Translations under genes and position numbers: made by a program
In this document: in pieces, positions 1-8,364 of the stretch
How the letters are laid out: each line of letters opens with the position of its first letter
Numbering within the stretch: position 1 is the stretch's first letter
Notes under the pieces: model-generated
Told to the model about the DNA's origin: nothing
The model's database searches: none
What the model saw: the letters and a program-made list of their open reading frames with translations, nothing else
Assembly (NCBI GenBank): GCA_044221335.1
Contig: JBGAPI010000014.1
Coordinates: forward strand, 1-64,000
Direction of reading: 5' to 3'
Length of the DNA: 64,000 nucleotides
From: JBGAPI01 sp044221335
GTDB taxonomy: Bacteria; Pseudomonadota; Gammaproteobacteria; Xanthomonadales; Ahniellaceae

Positions 1-81
1 GGCGAGCTGCGGGCGCTCGGCCTGTTCGCCCTGGTGATGCTGACACTGGCGACCTTGAGGTTCCGGAAGCGCCTGGACTGA
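1..81 (+). CDS. C-terminal end of a probable ABC-2 type transporter permease (partial)
   Basis: Only the last 26 residues are in the window, ending in TGA. They form a hydrophobic helix followed by a basic tail (RFRKRLD). The last membrane segment of ABC-2 family exporter permeases usually ends this way, in the cytoplasm. The assignment rests on this short tail alone, so the substrate and even the family are uncertain. The gene begins upstream of the window. Confidence 0.5.
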   Translation, partial: GELRALGLFALVMLTLATLRFRKRLD

Positions 82-361
82 ACGGTGGGTGCCGAGGCTC
101 GGCCGCGCGTCTCATCGACGTGCCCAGTGAGGCCGACATCCGGGTCGCGCTGAGCGAGCTCGCGGCGACGCCGATTCGCTTCCGAGTGCCGCTCCGAGAG
201 GGCCCAGTGGGTCAGCAGCAGGGCATGTTCCGTGCTTTGAACGGAATCCTCTTTCGACGATCGAGCGCGGCTCGTGATCGCGACGGCCGCATCCTCGCGA
301 TCGCGGCGTGACGGCCCCGACGGCGAGCACCTCGCTTCACTGGGCCCTCGGCCTTCGCCGT
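82..361. other. Intergenic stretch, no gene seen
   Basis: These 280 bases lie between the convergent permease tail and lipase gene. Open frames here are short and shadow one another. I see no tRNA and no hairpin followed by a T tract. Confidence 0.4.
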
Positions 362-1747
362 TCAGCGATCGACACTCAACAGCGCCTGCAGCAGATTGTC
401 CTGGAAGCTCGGATTGCCGGTCAGGCGATCGTGGCGCTCGCACAGGAAGAACGCGTAGTCGAGCGGGAAGTGGCTCCACTCGTGGCGCCTCACCGACGGA
501 TCGAGGCTGTCGCGGGCGAGCAGGGAGGCCTTGGTGACGGTGCCGTCGCCGGGTTCCAGCATAAGCGCGTCGTAGTCGACACCCGGCACGGGATGCTTGA
601 TCTCCTTCGGATAGAAGCGCAGCACCGAATCGCCGCCGTCCTCCTCCACCAGCACCCGCGCCGGCGTCAGCTCGCAGTCGCCACCGAACACGATCGGGCG
701 GACGCCGCCCGGAGCGTCGGCGACACTGAGTGACCAGGTGAAGCGGCGCGCGCGTTCGAGGCGCTTCTCGAAGTAGCGCTCGAGCGTCGCCAGCCTGCGC
801 TCGCCGGCGGCGCGATCCGGGGCGGCGGCGATCACCCGCTGGCGCACGGCCGGGTCGAAGATCGACCACTCGAAGCGCCGCCAGGTCTCGACGTCGAACA
901 CGTCGCGATCGAGGTCGTCCCCGGACGGCGTGATGATCCAGCTGTTCAGCGCGTGCGGCAGCAGCTGGTAGGCGCTCGGCATGGTGGCGAGCACCTCGGG
1001 CGGGATCTTGCGGAAGCCGACTTCGGCGCCGTCGATGAGGCCGGTCAGCGAACGCACCGAGCCGAAGTTCGGGGTGCCGAGCAGGATCAGCCGGCGGATG
1101 TCGGACGCTCCGGACTGGTCCATCCTGAAGTCGTCGCCGTCGCAGACGTCGCGCGCGCCATAGCGGGCGTAATAGCGCGCCACCAGGCCGCCATTGGAGT
1201 GGGCGACGATATCGACCTTCAGCGCCGGATCCCGGTAGTCACGGCGGATCTGCGCGATCAGCTCGCCGAGCTTCGCCGCGGTCTCGACGTCGTCGCGGCG
1301 CCAGTCGTAGAGGAAGACATAGTCGCGCTTCTCGTCGGCGGTGGCGGGACTTCCCGGGACGCCCCGGTGATAGCCGCCGGCGCCCTCGAGGGTCGCGAGG
1401 ATCGCGCCGTAGAAGTCGTTGCCGGCGGCGGAGTCGAAGATCGAATAGGGCACCAGGTCGTTCGCCTTGCCCTCCAGCGTCTCCGGATCGATCTCCAGGG
1501 CCAGTTCGGGGTAGCTGGAGAAGGCCAGGCGCGACAGGCCCCCGGGCCACACCTCGCTGCCGTCGGCGCGGCGCAGCTTCGAGCCGAGCACGCCGTGGAT
1601 GACGATCACCGGCGGCTGCGCCGTGCTCGCCGTGGCGACCGCGTACAGCCGCGCGAGGTCCGGGCGCGTTGCCGTGCCGGCGCCGCAACCCGACAACAGC
1701 AGTGCCAGCGGCGCGAGCCAGCCGATTCGATGGCGTCGATGGATCAT
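362..1747 (-). CDS. LCAT-like lipase/acyltransferase lipoprotein
   Basis: 461 residues. The N-terminus is a lipoprotein signal with lipobox LLSGC (Cys21), so the mature protein is probably anchored in the outer membrane. An alpha/beta-hydrolase core follows: VIVIHGVLGSKL at about 47-58 gives the oxyanion-hole region, and AHSNGG at about 182-187 is the nucleophile elbow with Ser184. GDGTVT near residue 400 and an SHFPL segment near 425 supply plausible Asp and His. The order fits the lecithin:cholesterol acyltransferase family (PF02450-like), which hydrolyses or transfers acyl chains of phospholipids. The gene is divergent from rnt with a 116 bp gap. The true substrate is unknown. Confidence 0.82.
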   Translation of the reverse strand: MIHRRHRIGWLAPLALLLSGCGAGTATRPDLARLYAVATASTAQPPVIVIHGVLGSKLRRADGSEVWPGGLSRLAFSSYPELALEIDPETLEGKANDLVPYSIFDSAAGNDFYGAILATLEGAGGYHRGVPGSPATADEKRDYVFLYDWRRDDVETAAKLGELIAQIRRDYRDPALKVDIVAHSNGGLVARYYARYGARDVCDGDDFRMDQSGASDIRRLILLGTPNFGSVRSLTGLIDGAEVGFRKIPPEVLATMPSAYQLLPHALNSWIITPSGDDLDRDVFDVETWRRFEWSIFDPAVRQRVIAAAPDRAAGERRLATLERYFEKRLERARRFTWSLSVADAPGGVRPIVFGGDCELTPARVLVEEDGGDSVLRFYPKEIKHPVPGVDYDALMLEPGDGTVTKASLLARDSLDPSVRRHEWSHFPLDYAFFLCERHDRLTGNPSFQDNLLQALLSVDR

Positions 1748-1863
1748 GTCCAGGTCCTGCGCGTCCGCGGCGCATCCGCGGGCTCCGATTATCCGGTCGG
1801 CGCGCGCCGACGGAAGAGCGGTTCCGGCCGTCGACGAAATCCGCCGTGCGATATCCTGTCGGA

Positions 1864-2490
1864 ATGACTGCTTCCTTTTCGCCGCGCCTCGCCGAGCGCT
1901 TCCGCGGCTTTCTTCCCGTGGTGGTCGATGTCGAGACCGGCGGCTTCGACTGCCAGCGCGACGCGCTGCTCGAGATCGCCGCGGTGCCGATCGGCATGGA
2001 TGCGGACGGCCGGGTGCATGCCCTGCCGACCATCAGCACCCACGTCGAGGCCTTCCCCGGCGCCAACATCGAGCCGCGCGCGCTCGAGATCAACGGCATC
2101 GACCCGACCCATCCGTTCCGCGGCGCGCTGCCCGAGCGCGATGCGCTCGACCACATCTTCAAGCCGGTCCGGCAGGCGATGCGCGAGTACGACTGCAGCC
2201 GCGCGATCCTGGTGGGTCACAACGCCTCCTTCGACCTGTCCTTCGTCAATGCCGCGATCCAGCGGACCGGCCACAAGCGCAGCCCCTTTCATCCGTTCTC
2301 GACCTTCGACACGGTGAGCCTCGCCGGGCTCGCGTACGGGCAGACGGTGCTGTCGAAGGCGGTGCAGGCTGCCGGCATCGAGTGGAAGGGCAGCGAAGCG
2401 CACTCGGCGGTGTACGACGCCGAGCAGACGGCCGAGCTGTTCTGCCGGATCGTCAATTCCTGGCGTGCGGGCTCGCGCGGCGCCGCCTGA
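1864..2490 (+). CDS. rnt: Ribonuclease T
   Basis: 208 residues, close to the usual 210-220. This is a DEDD-family 3'-5' exonuclease that matures tRNA (CCA end turnover) and the 3' ends of stable RNAs. Exo I is VVVDVETGGFD (the Asp and Glu of DxE), exo II is VGHNASFDLSF and exo III is HSAVYDAEQTAELF, which ends in the DEDDh His/Asp pair. The frame is open upstream, but homology begins at MTASFSPRLAERF, so the ATG at 1864 is chosen. The convergent neighbour downstream is a small exported protein. Confidence 0.95.
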   Translation: MTASFSPRLAERFRGFLPVVVDVETGGFDCQRDALLEIAAVPIGMDADGRVHALPTISTHVEAFPGANIEPRALEINGIDPTHPFRGALPERDALDHIFKPVRQAMREYDCSRAILVGHNASFDLSFVNAAIQRTGHKRSPFHPFSTFDTVSLAGLAYGQTVLSKAVQAAGIEWKGSEAHSAVYDAEQTAELFCRIVNSWRAGSRGAA

Positions 2491-2494
2491 AGCG

Positions 2495-2550
2495 ACCGCT
2501 GCGCCGTTGCGTCGCAGCGGTGGCAGCGGGGCGTCGCGGCGACGCCCCGC
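2495..2550. terminator. Two GC hairpins between convergent genes
   Basis: There is a 9 bp inverted repeat at 2495-2503/2513-2521 (ACCGCTGCG/CGCAGCGGT) and a stronger one at 2526-2537/2539-2550 (GCGGGGCGTCGC/GCGACGCCCCGC). They sit between the ends of rnt and the convergent small gene. There is no T tract on either strand, so a bidirectional terminator role is only inferred. Confidence 0.4.
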
Positions 2551-2559
2551 CGGAAGCCC

Positions 2560-2967
2560 TCAGTTGTAGCCGCTGGCGTATTCGGCGGTGGCGGTCACGT
2601 CGACGTAGAAGCCGGTGTTGAGGTTCTTCACCCGGACCTTCATCGGGATCGTCTGGGCCGGCACCGCGTGGATCGGCACCGCGCACTGCGGCGAATTGCC
2701 ACAGCCGGTCTTCGACCAGGAGTAGGAATAGGTCGGGCCCGTCAGCTGGCCGGTGACTTCGAACACCGCCACCGTGTTGGCGTTGGCGGTGCCCGGATAC
2801 CACAGCGCACCGCAGTAGCCCTCGACCAGCTGGTCGTAGGCGAACGTGTCGACGTAGCAGCCGAGGCGGACCTTTTCGAGGCCGGTGGCCGCGTGGGCCG
2901 GAGCCGGAGCGGAGCCGAGGCCGAGGCCGATGGCAGCGATGGCGAGAGCGGAGAGCAGCTTGTTCAT
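2560..2967 (-). CDS. Small exported Cys/YxW protein, type 1 (module 1)
   Basis: 135 residues with a clear Sec signal peptide (MNKLLSALAIAAIGLGLG, cleavage likely after AHA near 27). The mature part has GCYVDTFAYDQLVEGYCGALW, a YSYSWSKTGC segment and a beta-rich C-terminus ending in VTATAEYASGYN. It is clearly paralogous to the protein at 7799-8206, which shares CYVDTFAYDQLV, YCGA.W, Y.Y.WS..GCGNS..C and V.VTATAEY. The Cys pairs and the central YxW suggest an Ig/PKD-like beta-sandwich. It is the last gene of kinase module 1. No catalytic motif is visible; it may be a ligand or effector of the envelope-signalling module. Confidence 0.8.
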   Translation of the reverse strand: MNKLLSALAIAAIGLGLGSAPAPAHAATGLEKVRLGCYVDTFAYDQLVEGYCGALWYPGTANANTVAVFEVTGQLTGPTYSYSWSKTGCGNSPQCAVPIHAVPAQTIPMKVRVKNLNTGFYVDVTATAEYASGYN

Positions 2968-3096
2968 GGAGTTCCTCGTCGATTCAGGTGAAGCGCACCC
3001 AGCGCCGGCCGGAATGGCCGACGTCGATGGAAGTGCGCGGGGGCGAGACTGGATTTCTGCGGTCTCACCCGGTGACGCGACGGGAAGGGACGCGGC

Positions 3097-3117
3097 GGAT
3101 CAGAAATTTTCATCCGG
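3097..3117 (-). promoter_or_regulatory. AT-rich motif copy 1, upstream of exported gene at 2967
   Basis: The sense-strand sequence is CCGGATGAAAATTTCTGATC. It shares the AAAATnnCTGATC core with copies at 3727, 8333 and 9071 and lies 130 bp upstream of the ATG at 2967. An A/T-rich block is unusual in this GC-rich DNA. It could be part of an ECF promoter or a regulator site. Confidence 0.45.
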
Positions 3118-3160
3118 GGCGTGTCCGTTGTCCGACCCCGGACGTTGCCGCCGGCGCGAC

Positions 3161-3634
3161 TCAGTTGGGCTGTGCGGCGGCGGGGCAGGAGATGGTGGTG
3201 CTCTTCGTGGCGACCCCGGTGCCGTGATGGATGACCACCTGCAGCGTTCCGTTGTAGCGGTCGAGGCAGGTGACGTTGACGATCGGCGTGTTGCCGTCGG
3301 GTGTCGGATAGGCCAGCGCGACGGCGACGTTTCCGCTCGAATTCCACTGGTAGGTCAGGATGTCCCGTTCGCTCTGCGGGTAGGCCTCGCACTGGTAGTA
3401 GCCGCCGACGTTGTCGCAGTGCAGGCTGATCGGCAGCGGCGGGGCGTCCGGCGGAAGGCAGGTATATCGCTGCGGCATGCGCTTGCAGATGACCTTTGCC
3501 GTCGACACCGGGCAGAGGCTCTTGCCGACCGGGTCGAGGGCGCAGGAGTCCGGCGGCGGATCGGTGGCCAGGGCGGTGACGGGGGCCTGCGACAGCAGGA
3601 CGAACGCCGCGAGGGCGGTCGGGAACTTGCGCAT
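3161..3634 (-). CDS. Small exported Cys/YxW protein, type 2 (module 1)
   Basis: 157 residues. The frame extends further upstream, but MRKFPTALAAFVLLSQAPV at 3634 starts a good signal peptide with GAGGAT upstream. The mature region is rich in Cys (CALDPVGKSLCPVSTAKVIC). It has the pattern HCDNVGGYYQCEAYPQ, then LTYQW, VNVTC, VVIHHGTG and STTISC. The same pattern (C...C.A.PQ, Y.W, V.V.I, S..C) recurs in the exported proteins at 12555-13061 and, more loosely, 8365-8943. Ig-like folding is inferred. It lies 151 bp downstream of the kinase stop, with its own AT-rich motif between them. Confidence 0.78.
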   Translation of the reverse strand: MRKFPTALAAFVLLSQAPVTALATDPPPDSCALDPVGKSLCPVSTAKVICKRMPQRYTCLPPDAPPLPISLHCDNVGGYYQCEAYPQSERDILTYQWNSSGNVAVALAYPTPDGNTPIVNVTCLDRYNGTLQVVIHHGTGVATKSTTISCPAAAQPN

Positions 3635-3726
3635 GTGTGGATCCTCGGAAGGGTGGGCTCGACGCCCGGAATTCGGCAAAGGACGACCGGCGTCGTCGCT
3701 GGCTGACGCGACGATTGCGGGTCTCG

Positions 3727-3750
3727 CGAATCAGTTATTTTTGTGCACGG
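3727..3750 (-). promoter_or_regulatory. AT-rich motif copy 2, upstream of exported gene at 3634
   Basis: The sense-strand sequence is CGTGCACAAAAATAACTGAT followed by TCG. It matches the AAAATAACTGAT core of the other copies, begins about 93 bp before the ATG, and lies just past the kinase stop. This position suggests the exported gene has its own promoter. Confidence 0.45.
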
Positions 3751-3785
3751 CGTGTTGCCGTGGCCGCACCCAATGTTACGGGGTG

Positions 3786-6341
3786 TTAATTCACAACGGA
3801 AGGCGGCGCCGCCGCGGATCCCGCAGCGCGAGCCGCGAGCCAGTGGCGAGCGCGCTCGCAGGCGGTCACGCCCTCCGGTTCGATCGCGCGGGGATCCGCG
3901 CATGCGGGCGAGGACAGCAGACGAGCGAGCGTGTCCAGGTACTCGGTGCGGTTCAGGGTTCCGGCGAGCTGATCGACCGTCTCGACCTCCGGCAGGGAAA
4001 GCAGGCGCAATGCGGCACCGGCGCGCCCGGACTGCTCCAGGTGCTCTCCGAAGCGCAGGCGCGTCATGATCGTCATCTCGTCGTTCGCACCGTAGCGATC
4101 CGCCATCCGGGGCAACAGCGCCTCGAACAGGCGGGTAGCCTCGGCCTGCCGGTCGGGCAGGCGGGCCGTGGCATCGGCGAGGTTGTAGTGCGTGCGCAAG
4201 GTGTTGGCGTGGTCCGCGCCGAGCGACAGGCGGGAAGCCTCCAGCGCCGCAGCAAACTGCTCGGTGGCCGATGGGACGTTGCCGGTCGCGAGGAGGGCGC
4301 CGGCGTGGGCGTTCAGGACCGTGGCGGTGAAGCTGCTCGCCGGTCCGTAGAGGCGAGCGACGAGTCCCGACAGCCGTTGCGCCGCGCTCACGGCGTCGGT
4401 CGCGTGGCCGGTCTTGCGCAGCAGGTCGATGCGACGGACCTCGGTGAGCAGGCGATTCGGATGCCCGGCATCGAGGGCGGTCGACTGCCAGGCAAGCATG
4501 GCGTCGGCAGCGGCCAGGGCCTCGGCGTAGCGCGCGTCGGATCGCAGCGAGTCGATCAGTTGCCAGCGCAGCGAGTTGGCGACATCGCTGGTGGGGCCGA
4601 GGTCGGCGTGTCGAGCGACGCGATCCCGCAGCTCGATGATCGCGGCGGCGACATCGCCGGTCAGCGTCTTCAGGCGACCGTCGAGGACCTGGTAGTCGAG
4701 CGAATCGGAAAAGCCCATCGCCGCCACCGCGCGCAAGGCATCGCGGGCCTCGTCGAAGCGCTCCTGGCGCAGCAGCGAACGGGCGTAGGACAGTCGGACA
4801 CCCGCGTGGTCGATGTCCGGCAGCCGACCGCGCGCGGCGGCCGCGACCGCGCGCGCCCCGAGGTCGGTCGCCTGGGGAGTCTCGCCAACAGCCAGCTGGG
4901 TCTCGGCGATGGCGGTGCCGAGCAGCGCGAACAGCGCCGGATCGACCTGCTCGACCTCGTCCAGCCTTCGTTGCGCGGCGTCGAGGATCTGCCGCGCCGT
5001 GACGGTTCCTCCGGAGTTGCGTGCGGGATCGGCGGCGGAAAACGCGCGCTGCAGGAACGCGACGGTGGCTTGGGCGTGGTCCCGCTGGACGCGCGTCGCT
5101 TCCGTCTCGCGCCACCAGCCGATGCCGCCGAGGACCAGCGCCACGGAGGCGCCGGCGGCGATCGATGCGGCGGCCCGATGGCGCCCGAGGAACTTGCGCA
5201 GCCGGTAGCCGCGGTGCCCGCCCCGGGCGGAAACAGGATGTCCGGACAGGTAGCGTCCGAGGTCGGCCTCCAGCTGCTCTGCCGACAGGTAGCGATCCTC
5301 CGGTGCCTTCCTGAGGCAGCGCAGCACGATCGCGTCCAGGTCGCCGCGCAGCAGGCGACTGCGGGTGGCGACCTGCGGCGGACCTGCCGCCGCCACGGCA
5401 CTCGGCAGCGGTGCCGCGGTATCGAGCAGCAGTCGTTCGATCTGGCCGGGACTCAGGCCGTCGAAACGGAAGGGGGGCGCCCCGGCGAGCAGCTCGAACA
5501 GCACGGCGCCGAGCGCGTAGATGTCGATCCCGACGCCGGGAGCCTGTCCGAGCCACTGCTCCGGCGCGGCGTAGCCGGGTGTCAGCATGCGGGCCACTGC
5601 GGCGGTGTCGGCGCCGGACTGGGTCAGTGCCTTGGCGATACCGAAGTCGAGCAGCTTCGGCTCGCCTTCCGCCGTCACCAGGATGTTGCCGGGCTTGATG
5701 TCGCGGTGGATGACCAGCCGGCGATGGGCGTGCGACACCGCCTGGCAGATCGTCATCACGAGGCGGACGCGTTGTGGCACCGTCGCCTGGATCTGTTCGC
5801 AATGGCGGACGAGGTTGTCGCCGTCGACGAATTCCATCACCAGGAACGGCGCGCCCGATGTCGTCTCGCCGACGTCGATCAGCCGGGCGATGTTCGGATG
5901 CTCCAGTCCGGCGAGGGTGCGCCGTTCCTGGGCGAATCGGCGACGGTGCTCCTCGTCGAACAGCGCGTCGCGGAGCAGCTTGATCGCGACCCGCTGATCG
6001 ACCTGGCCGTCGGTCCGCGACGCGCGGAACACGCGGCCGGAGCCGCCGGCGCCGATCTCGGCATCGATCCGGAAGGGACCGACACGATCGCCGATCGCCG
6101 GCTGCGCGACATGGATTCCGTCGAGCAGCGATCCGATCCCGGGCAGCGCGATCGGTTCGGCGCGGTCGCGGTTGCGCTCGTCGGCCTCCAGCAGTTCGAG
6201 CAGAAGGGCATGGACCTCGGGCTCGGTGCGACGGACCTCGTCGAGCAGCTGCTTCAGCGCCGCGCCGCGCCGCTCCACCGCGATGGAAAACAGCTGGAGC
6301 AGGCGCGATTCGCCCTCGGCCGGCGGAATCGAGGAGGACAC
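3786..6341 (-). CDS. Transmembrane Ser/Thr protein kinase with TPR-like periplasmic domain (module 1)
   Basis: 851 residues from the GTG at 6341, four bases past the sigma gene stop; the open frame continues upstream but overlaps the sigma gene. An N-terminal helical stretch (1-85) precedes a Hanks-type kinase domain with glycine loop IGAGGSGRVF, VAIK (Lys121), HRDIKPGN (212-219), DFG (232-234) and an APEQ loop at 259-262. A single membrane span lies at about 390-410. The outer half (about 440 residues) contains helical TPR-like repeats. Kinases of this build are usually coded with ECF43/TIGR02999 sigma factors and phosphorylate them. The outer half closely resembles that of the kinase at 13201-15717 (AADPARNSGG, ETQLAVG, LYGPASSF-type motifs). 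Confidence 0.9.
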   Translation of the reverse strand: MSSSIPPAEGESRLLQLFSIAVERRGAALKQLLDEVRRTEPEVHALLLELLEADERNRDRAEPIALPGIGSLLDGIHVAQPAIGDRVGPFRIDAEIGAGGSGRVFRASRTDGQVDQRVAIKLLRDALFDEEHRRRFAQERRTLAGLEHPNIARLIDVGETTSGAPFLVMEFVDGDNLVRHCEQIQATVPQRVRLVMTICQAVSHAHRRLVIHRDIKPGNILVTAEGEPKLLDFGIAKALTQSGADTAAVARMLTPGYAAPEQWLGQAPGVGIDIYALGAVLFELLAGAPPFRFDGLSPGQIERLLLDTAAPLPSAVAAAGPPQVATRSRLLRGDLDAIVLRCLRKAPEDRYLSAEQLEADLGRYLSGHPVSARGGHRGYRLRKFLGRHRAAASIAAGASVALVLGGIGWWRETEATRVQRDHAQATVAFLQRAFSAADPARNSGGTVTARQILDAAQRRLDEVEQVDPALFALLGTAIAETQLAVGETPQATDLGARAVAAAARGRLPDIDHAGVRLSYARSLLRQERFDEARDALRAVAAMGFSDSLDYQVLDGRLKTLTGDVAAAIIELRDRVARHADLGPTSDVANSLRWQLIDSLRSDARYAEALAAADAMLAWQSTALDAGHPNRLLTEVRRIDLLRKTGHATDAVSAAQRLSGLVARLYGPASSFTATVLNAHAGALLATGNVPSATEQFAAALEASRLSLGADHANTLRTHYNLADATARLPDRQAEATRLFEALLPRMADRYGANDEMTIMTRLRFGEHLEQSGRAGAALRLLSLPEVETVDQLAGTLNRTEYLDTLARLLSSPACADPRAIEPEGVTACERARHWLAARAAGSAAAPPSVVN

Positions 6342-6345
6342 GGGA

Positions 6346-6930
6346 CTAGACGGCCGCCGGTCCCGGGCCCAGGCGACGGGCCAGCCAGGCCCGGGCGAAG
6401 CGCCACTGGCGACCGACGGTGGCGATCGAGCTTCCTTCGATGGCGGCGATCTGCTCGTTGCCGAGGCCGGCGAAGCACTTGAGTTCGACGACACGCGCGG
6501 CGGCGGGTTCGACCGTGGCCAGGGTCGTCAGTGCGCCGTCGAGCGCGATCCAGTCGACGGAGTCGTCGATGACGGGCGTCTCGTCCTCGCTGAGCTCGTC
6601 GAGCTGGACGAAATCGACGCTGCCACCGCGCTTCTCGCGCCCGCGCAGCTTGACGTAGTCGAGGACGATGCGCCGGATGACGGTGGCGGCGATGCCGTAG
6701 AAGTGGTCGCGGTTGAGCCACTCGGTCGACTGTCCCACGAACAGCGTCTCGTAGGCCTCGTTGACCAGCTCGGTCGGCTGCAGGGTGAAGCTGCCGTCGC
6801 GCCGGTGCAACTGCCGCCGCGCGACCGCGCGAAGGGCGGGATAGACCGCGCCCATCAGCGCGCTCTCGACGCTGCGATCACCGTTTCGCCATCGCCCTAG
6901 CAGCTCGGTGACCGGGGGATCGTTCGACAT
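6346..6930 (-). CDS. ECF sigma factor, kinase-associated type (module 1, second of a tandem pair)
   Basis: 194 residues; start MSNDPPVTELL at 6930 is chosen by alignment with the other three sigma factors of the window. Region 2 reads LQPTELVNEAYETLF, where Thr53 replaces the acidic residue normal for ECF region 2.2. Region 4 ends VGRQWRFARAWLARRL (helix-turn-helix). It belongs to the TIGR02999/Sigma70_ECF (PF07638) type associated with Ser/Thr kinases (ECF43). Its stop lies 4 bp before the kinase GTG, so the two are coupled. It is less like the other three copies in region 4 (VVELKCFAGLGNEQ), suggesting diverged specificity. Confidence 0.9.
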   Translation of the reverse strand: MSNDPPVTELLGRWRNGDRSVESALMGAVYPALRAVARRQLHRRDGSFTLQPTELVNEAYETLFVGQSTEWLNRDHFYGIAATVIRRIVLDYVKLRGREKRGGSVDFVQLDELSEDETPVIDDSVDWIALDGALTTLATVEPAAARVVELKCFAGLGNEQIAAIEGSSIATVGRQWRFARAWLARRLGPGPAAV

Positions 6931-7012
6931 GGGGCGACGGACGCGCGGACAGGGGCGCGCATCATCGCCGAAGCCGCGGCTTCCGTGAACCGGGGGCGAT
7001 GCGGGTGGGAGC

Positions 7013-7609
7013 TCAGCCGCCGCTTTCCACCGTGTCGATGCCCATCCGCTGGGCCAGCCACGCACGCGCGAAGCGCCACTGGCGGCCGACGGTGGCGACC
7101 GAGATCTCCTCGACTTCGGCGATCCTTTCGGTGGTGAGGCCGGAGAAGAACTTCAGCTCGACGACCCGCGCGCAGGCCGGATTGAAGGCGGCGAGTTCGG
7201 TCAGCGCGGCATCGAGTGCGATCCAGTCGAAGGACTCGTCGATCACCGGCGCCGGGGTCTCGCCGGCGGCCTCCAGCTCGACGAACTTCACGCCGCCGCC
7301 GCGCTTCTCGCGGCCCCGGGAGCGCACGTGGTCGAGCACCACGCGGCGAATCACGGTGGCGGCGATCGCGTAGAAGTGGTCGCGGTTCTTCCAGTCGGCG
7401 TTCTGGCCGAGGAACAGCTTCTCGTAGACCTCGTTGGCGAGGTCGGTCGCTTCCAGCGTCATCGCGCCGCCGTTGCGGCGGATCTGGGCGCGGGCGATGT
7501 CGCGCAGGATCGGGTAGATCTCGGCGAGCAGCGGCTGCTCGATCGAGCGGTCGCCGGCGCGCCAGCGCGACAGCAGGATGGTGATCGGGAGGTCGTGTTG
7601 TCGGGTCAT
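7013..7609 (-). CDS. ECF sigma factor, kinase-associated type (module 1, first of a tandem pair)
   Basis: 198 residues. Region 2.2 is LEATDLANEVYEKLF with Thr55 at the acidic position. Region 4 is ELKFFSGLTTERIAEVEE followed by VGRQWRFARAWLAQRM. It is very close to the sigma factor at 11651-12247 (shared ILLSRWR.GDRSIEQPLLA.IYPILRDIARAQIRR). It precedes the second sigma gene by 82 bp and probably leads the operon sigma-sigma-kinase. A conserved 21 bp motif lies 40 bp upstream, as for its close paralogue. Confidence 0.92.
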   Translation of the reverse strand: MTRQHDLPITILLSRWRAGDRSIEQPLLAEIYPILRDIARAQIRRNGGAMTLEATDLANEVYEKLFLGQNADWKNRDHFYAIAATVIRRVVLDHVRSRGREKRGGGVKFVELEAAGETPAPVIDESFDWIALDAALTELAAFNPACARVVELKFFSGLTTERIAEVEEISVATVGRQWRFARAWLAQRMGIDTVESGG

Positions 7610-7648
7610 GCGGGGTCAGGTGACAGCGCCGGGGCTAGCGTGACAAGT

Positions 7649-7669
7649 GATTCATTTCTTGTACGTTAA
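7649..7669 (-). promoter_or_regulatory. Conserved motif upstream of sigma gene at 7609
   Basis: The sense strand reads TTAACG-N5-GAAATGAATC, with its near edge 40 bp before the ATG. The sigma gene at 12247 has the same motif at exactly the same distance (16 of 21 bases identical), while the DNA around differs. A promoter or operator, perhaps autoregulatory, is inferred. Confidence 0.55.
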
Positions 7670-7798
7670 TTCGGAGGCCATGTCGCGTCGTCCTCGACGT
7701 CGCTGCTGCGCATTGGCCGTGCCGTTCGACGACACGGGGCGTACGGCCACGGCCGTCCCGGGTCGGAGTGTCCGGGACGGCCGCGCCGAAGGTCGGGG

Positions 7799-8206
7799 TC
7801 AGTGCCAGCCGTCGATGTATTCGGCGGTGGCGGTGACCTTCTTCGATTGACCGAGCAGGTTGCGCACGGTCACGGTCAGGGTGATCGACTGCTCCGGCGT
7901 CGCCGAGATCATAGGATCGCAGGATGCGCTGTTGCCGCAGCCGGGGCGCGACCAGGTGTAGGTATAGGGATAGCCGGGATCGAGGCCGACGACTTCGAAG
8001 TGGGCGACCGTCGACTGGTTGCCGCTGCGCGGACGCCACACGGCGCCGCAGTAGTCGCGAACCAGCTGGTCGTAGGCGAAGGTGTCGACGTAGCACGCGA
8101 GTCCCGCGTTCGCGAGGGAGCCGGCGACTGGAGGCGTCACTGCGTCGGCGTGCGGGGCAAGGGTGGCGATGGAGAACATGGCGATGGTGTTGATGATCGA
8201 TTTCAT
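7799..8206 (-). CDS. Small exported Cys/YxW protein, type 1 (module 2)
   Basis: 135 residues from MKSIINTIAMFSIATLA at 8206, with AGGA about 7 bases upstream; a signal peptide of about 22 residues is expected. The mature part matches the protein at 2560-2967 over most of its length: CYVDTFAYDQLVRDYCGAVW, YPYTYTWSRPGCGNSASC, VTATAEYIDGWH. Equal length and conserved Cys positions show recent common origin. It lies 158 bp downstream of another exported-protein gene, with an AT-rich motif between them. Function unknown; context points to the neighbouring kinase/sigma module. Confidence 0.82.
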   Translation of the reverse strand: MKSIINTIAMFSIATLAPHADAVTPPVAGSLANAGLACYVDTFAYDQLVRDYCGAVWRPRSGNQSTVAHFEVVGLDPGYPYTYTWSRPGCGNSASCDPMISATPEQSITLTVTVRNLLGQSKKVTATAEYIDGWH

Positions 8207-8332
8207 GTCGAAGTCCTGTTGATTCGTTGCGGGTCGGACGAAGGCCGGGCGGGAACGTCCCGGCCTTCGTCCGGTGGGGCTGCAGGAGCGGGATGCTCCG
8301 CAGCCACCGGGCAACGCGGCAGCTTCGGCCTC

Positions 8333-8359
8333 GATTGATCAATTATTTTTTTTGTTCCG
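8333..8359 (-). promoter_or_regulatory. AT-rich motif copy 3, upstream of exported gene at 8206
   Basis: The sense strand reads CGGAACAAAAAAAATAATTG, then ATCAATC. It has the AAAATAAnTGATC core of the family plus a run of eight A. It lies 127 bp upstream of the ATG and just past the stop of the preceding gene. Confidence 0.45.
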
Positions 8360-8364
8360 TCGCC

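Noticed and set aside
3411..6482. Long plus-strand open frame (over 1000 codons) opposite the module 1 kinase
   Set aside because: Shadow of high-GC third positions; low-complexity Arg/Gly/Ala-rich translation with no motif, while the minus strand codes a clear kinase.
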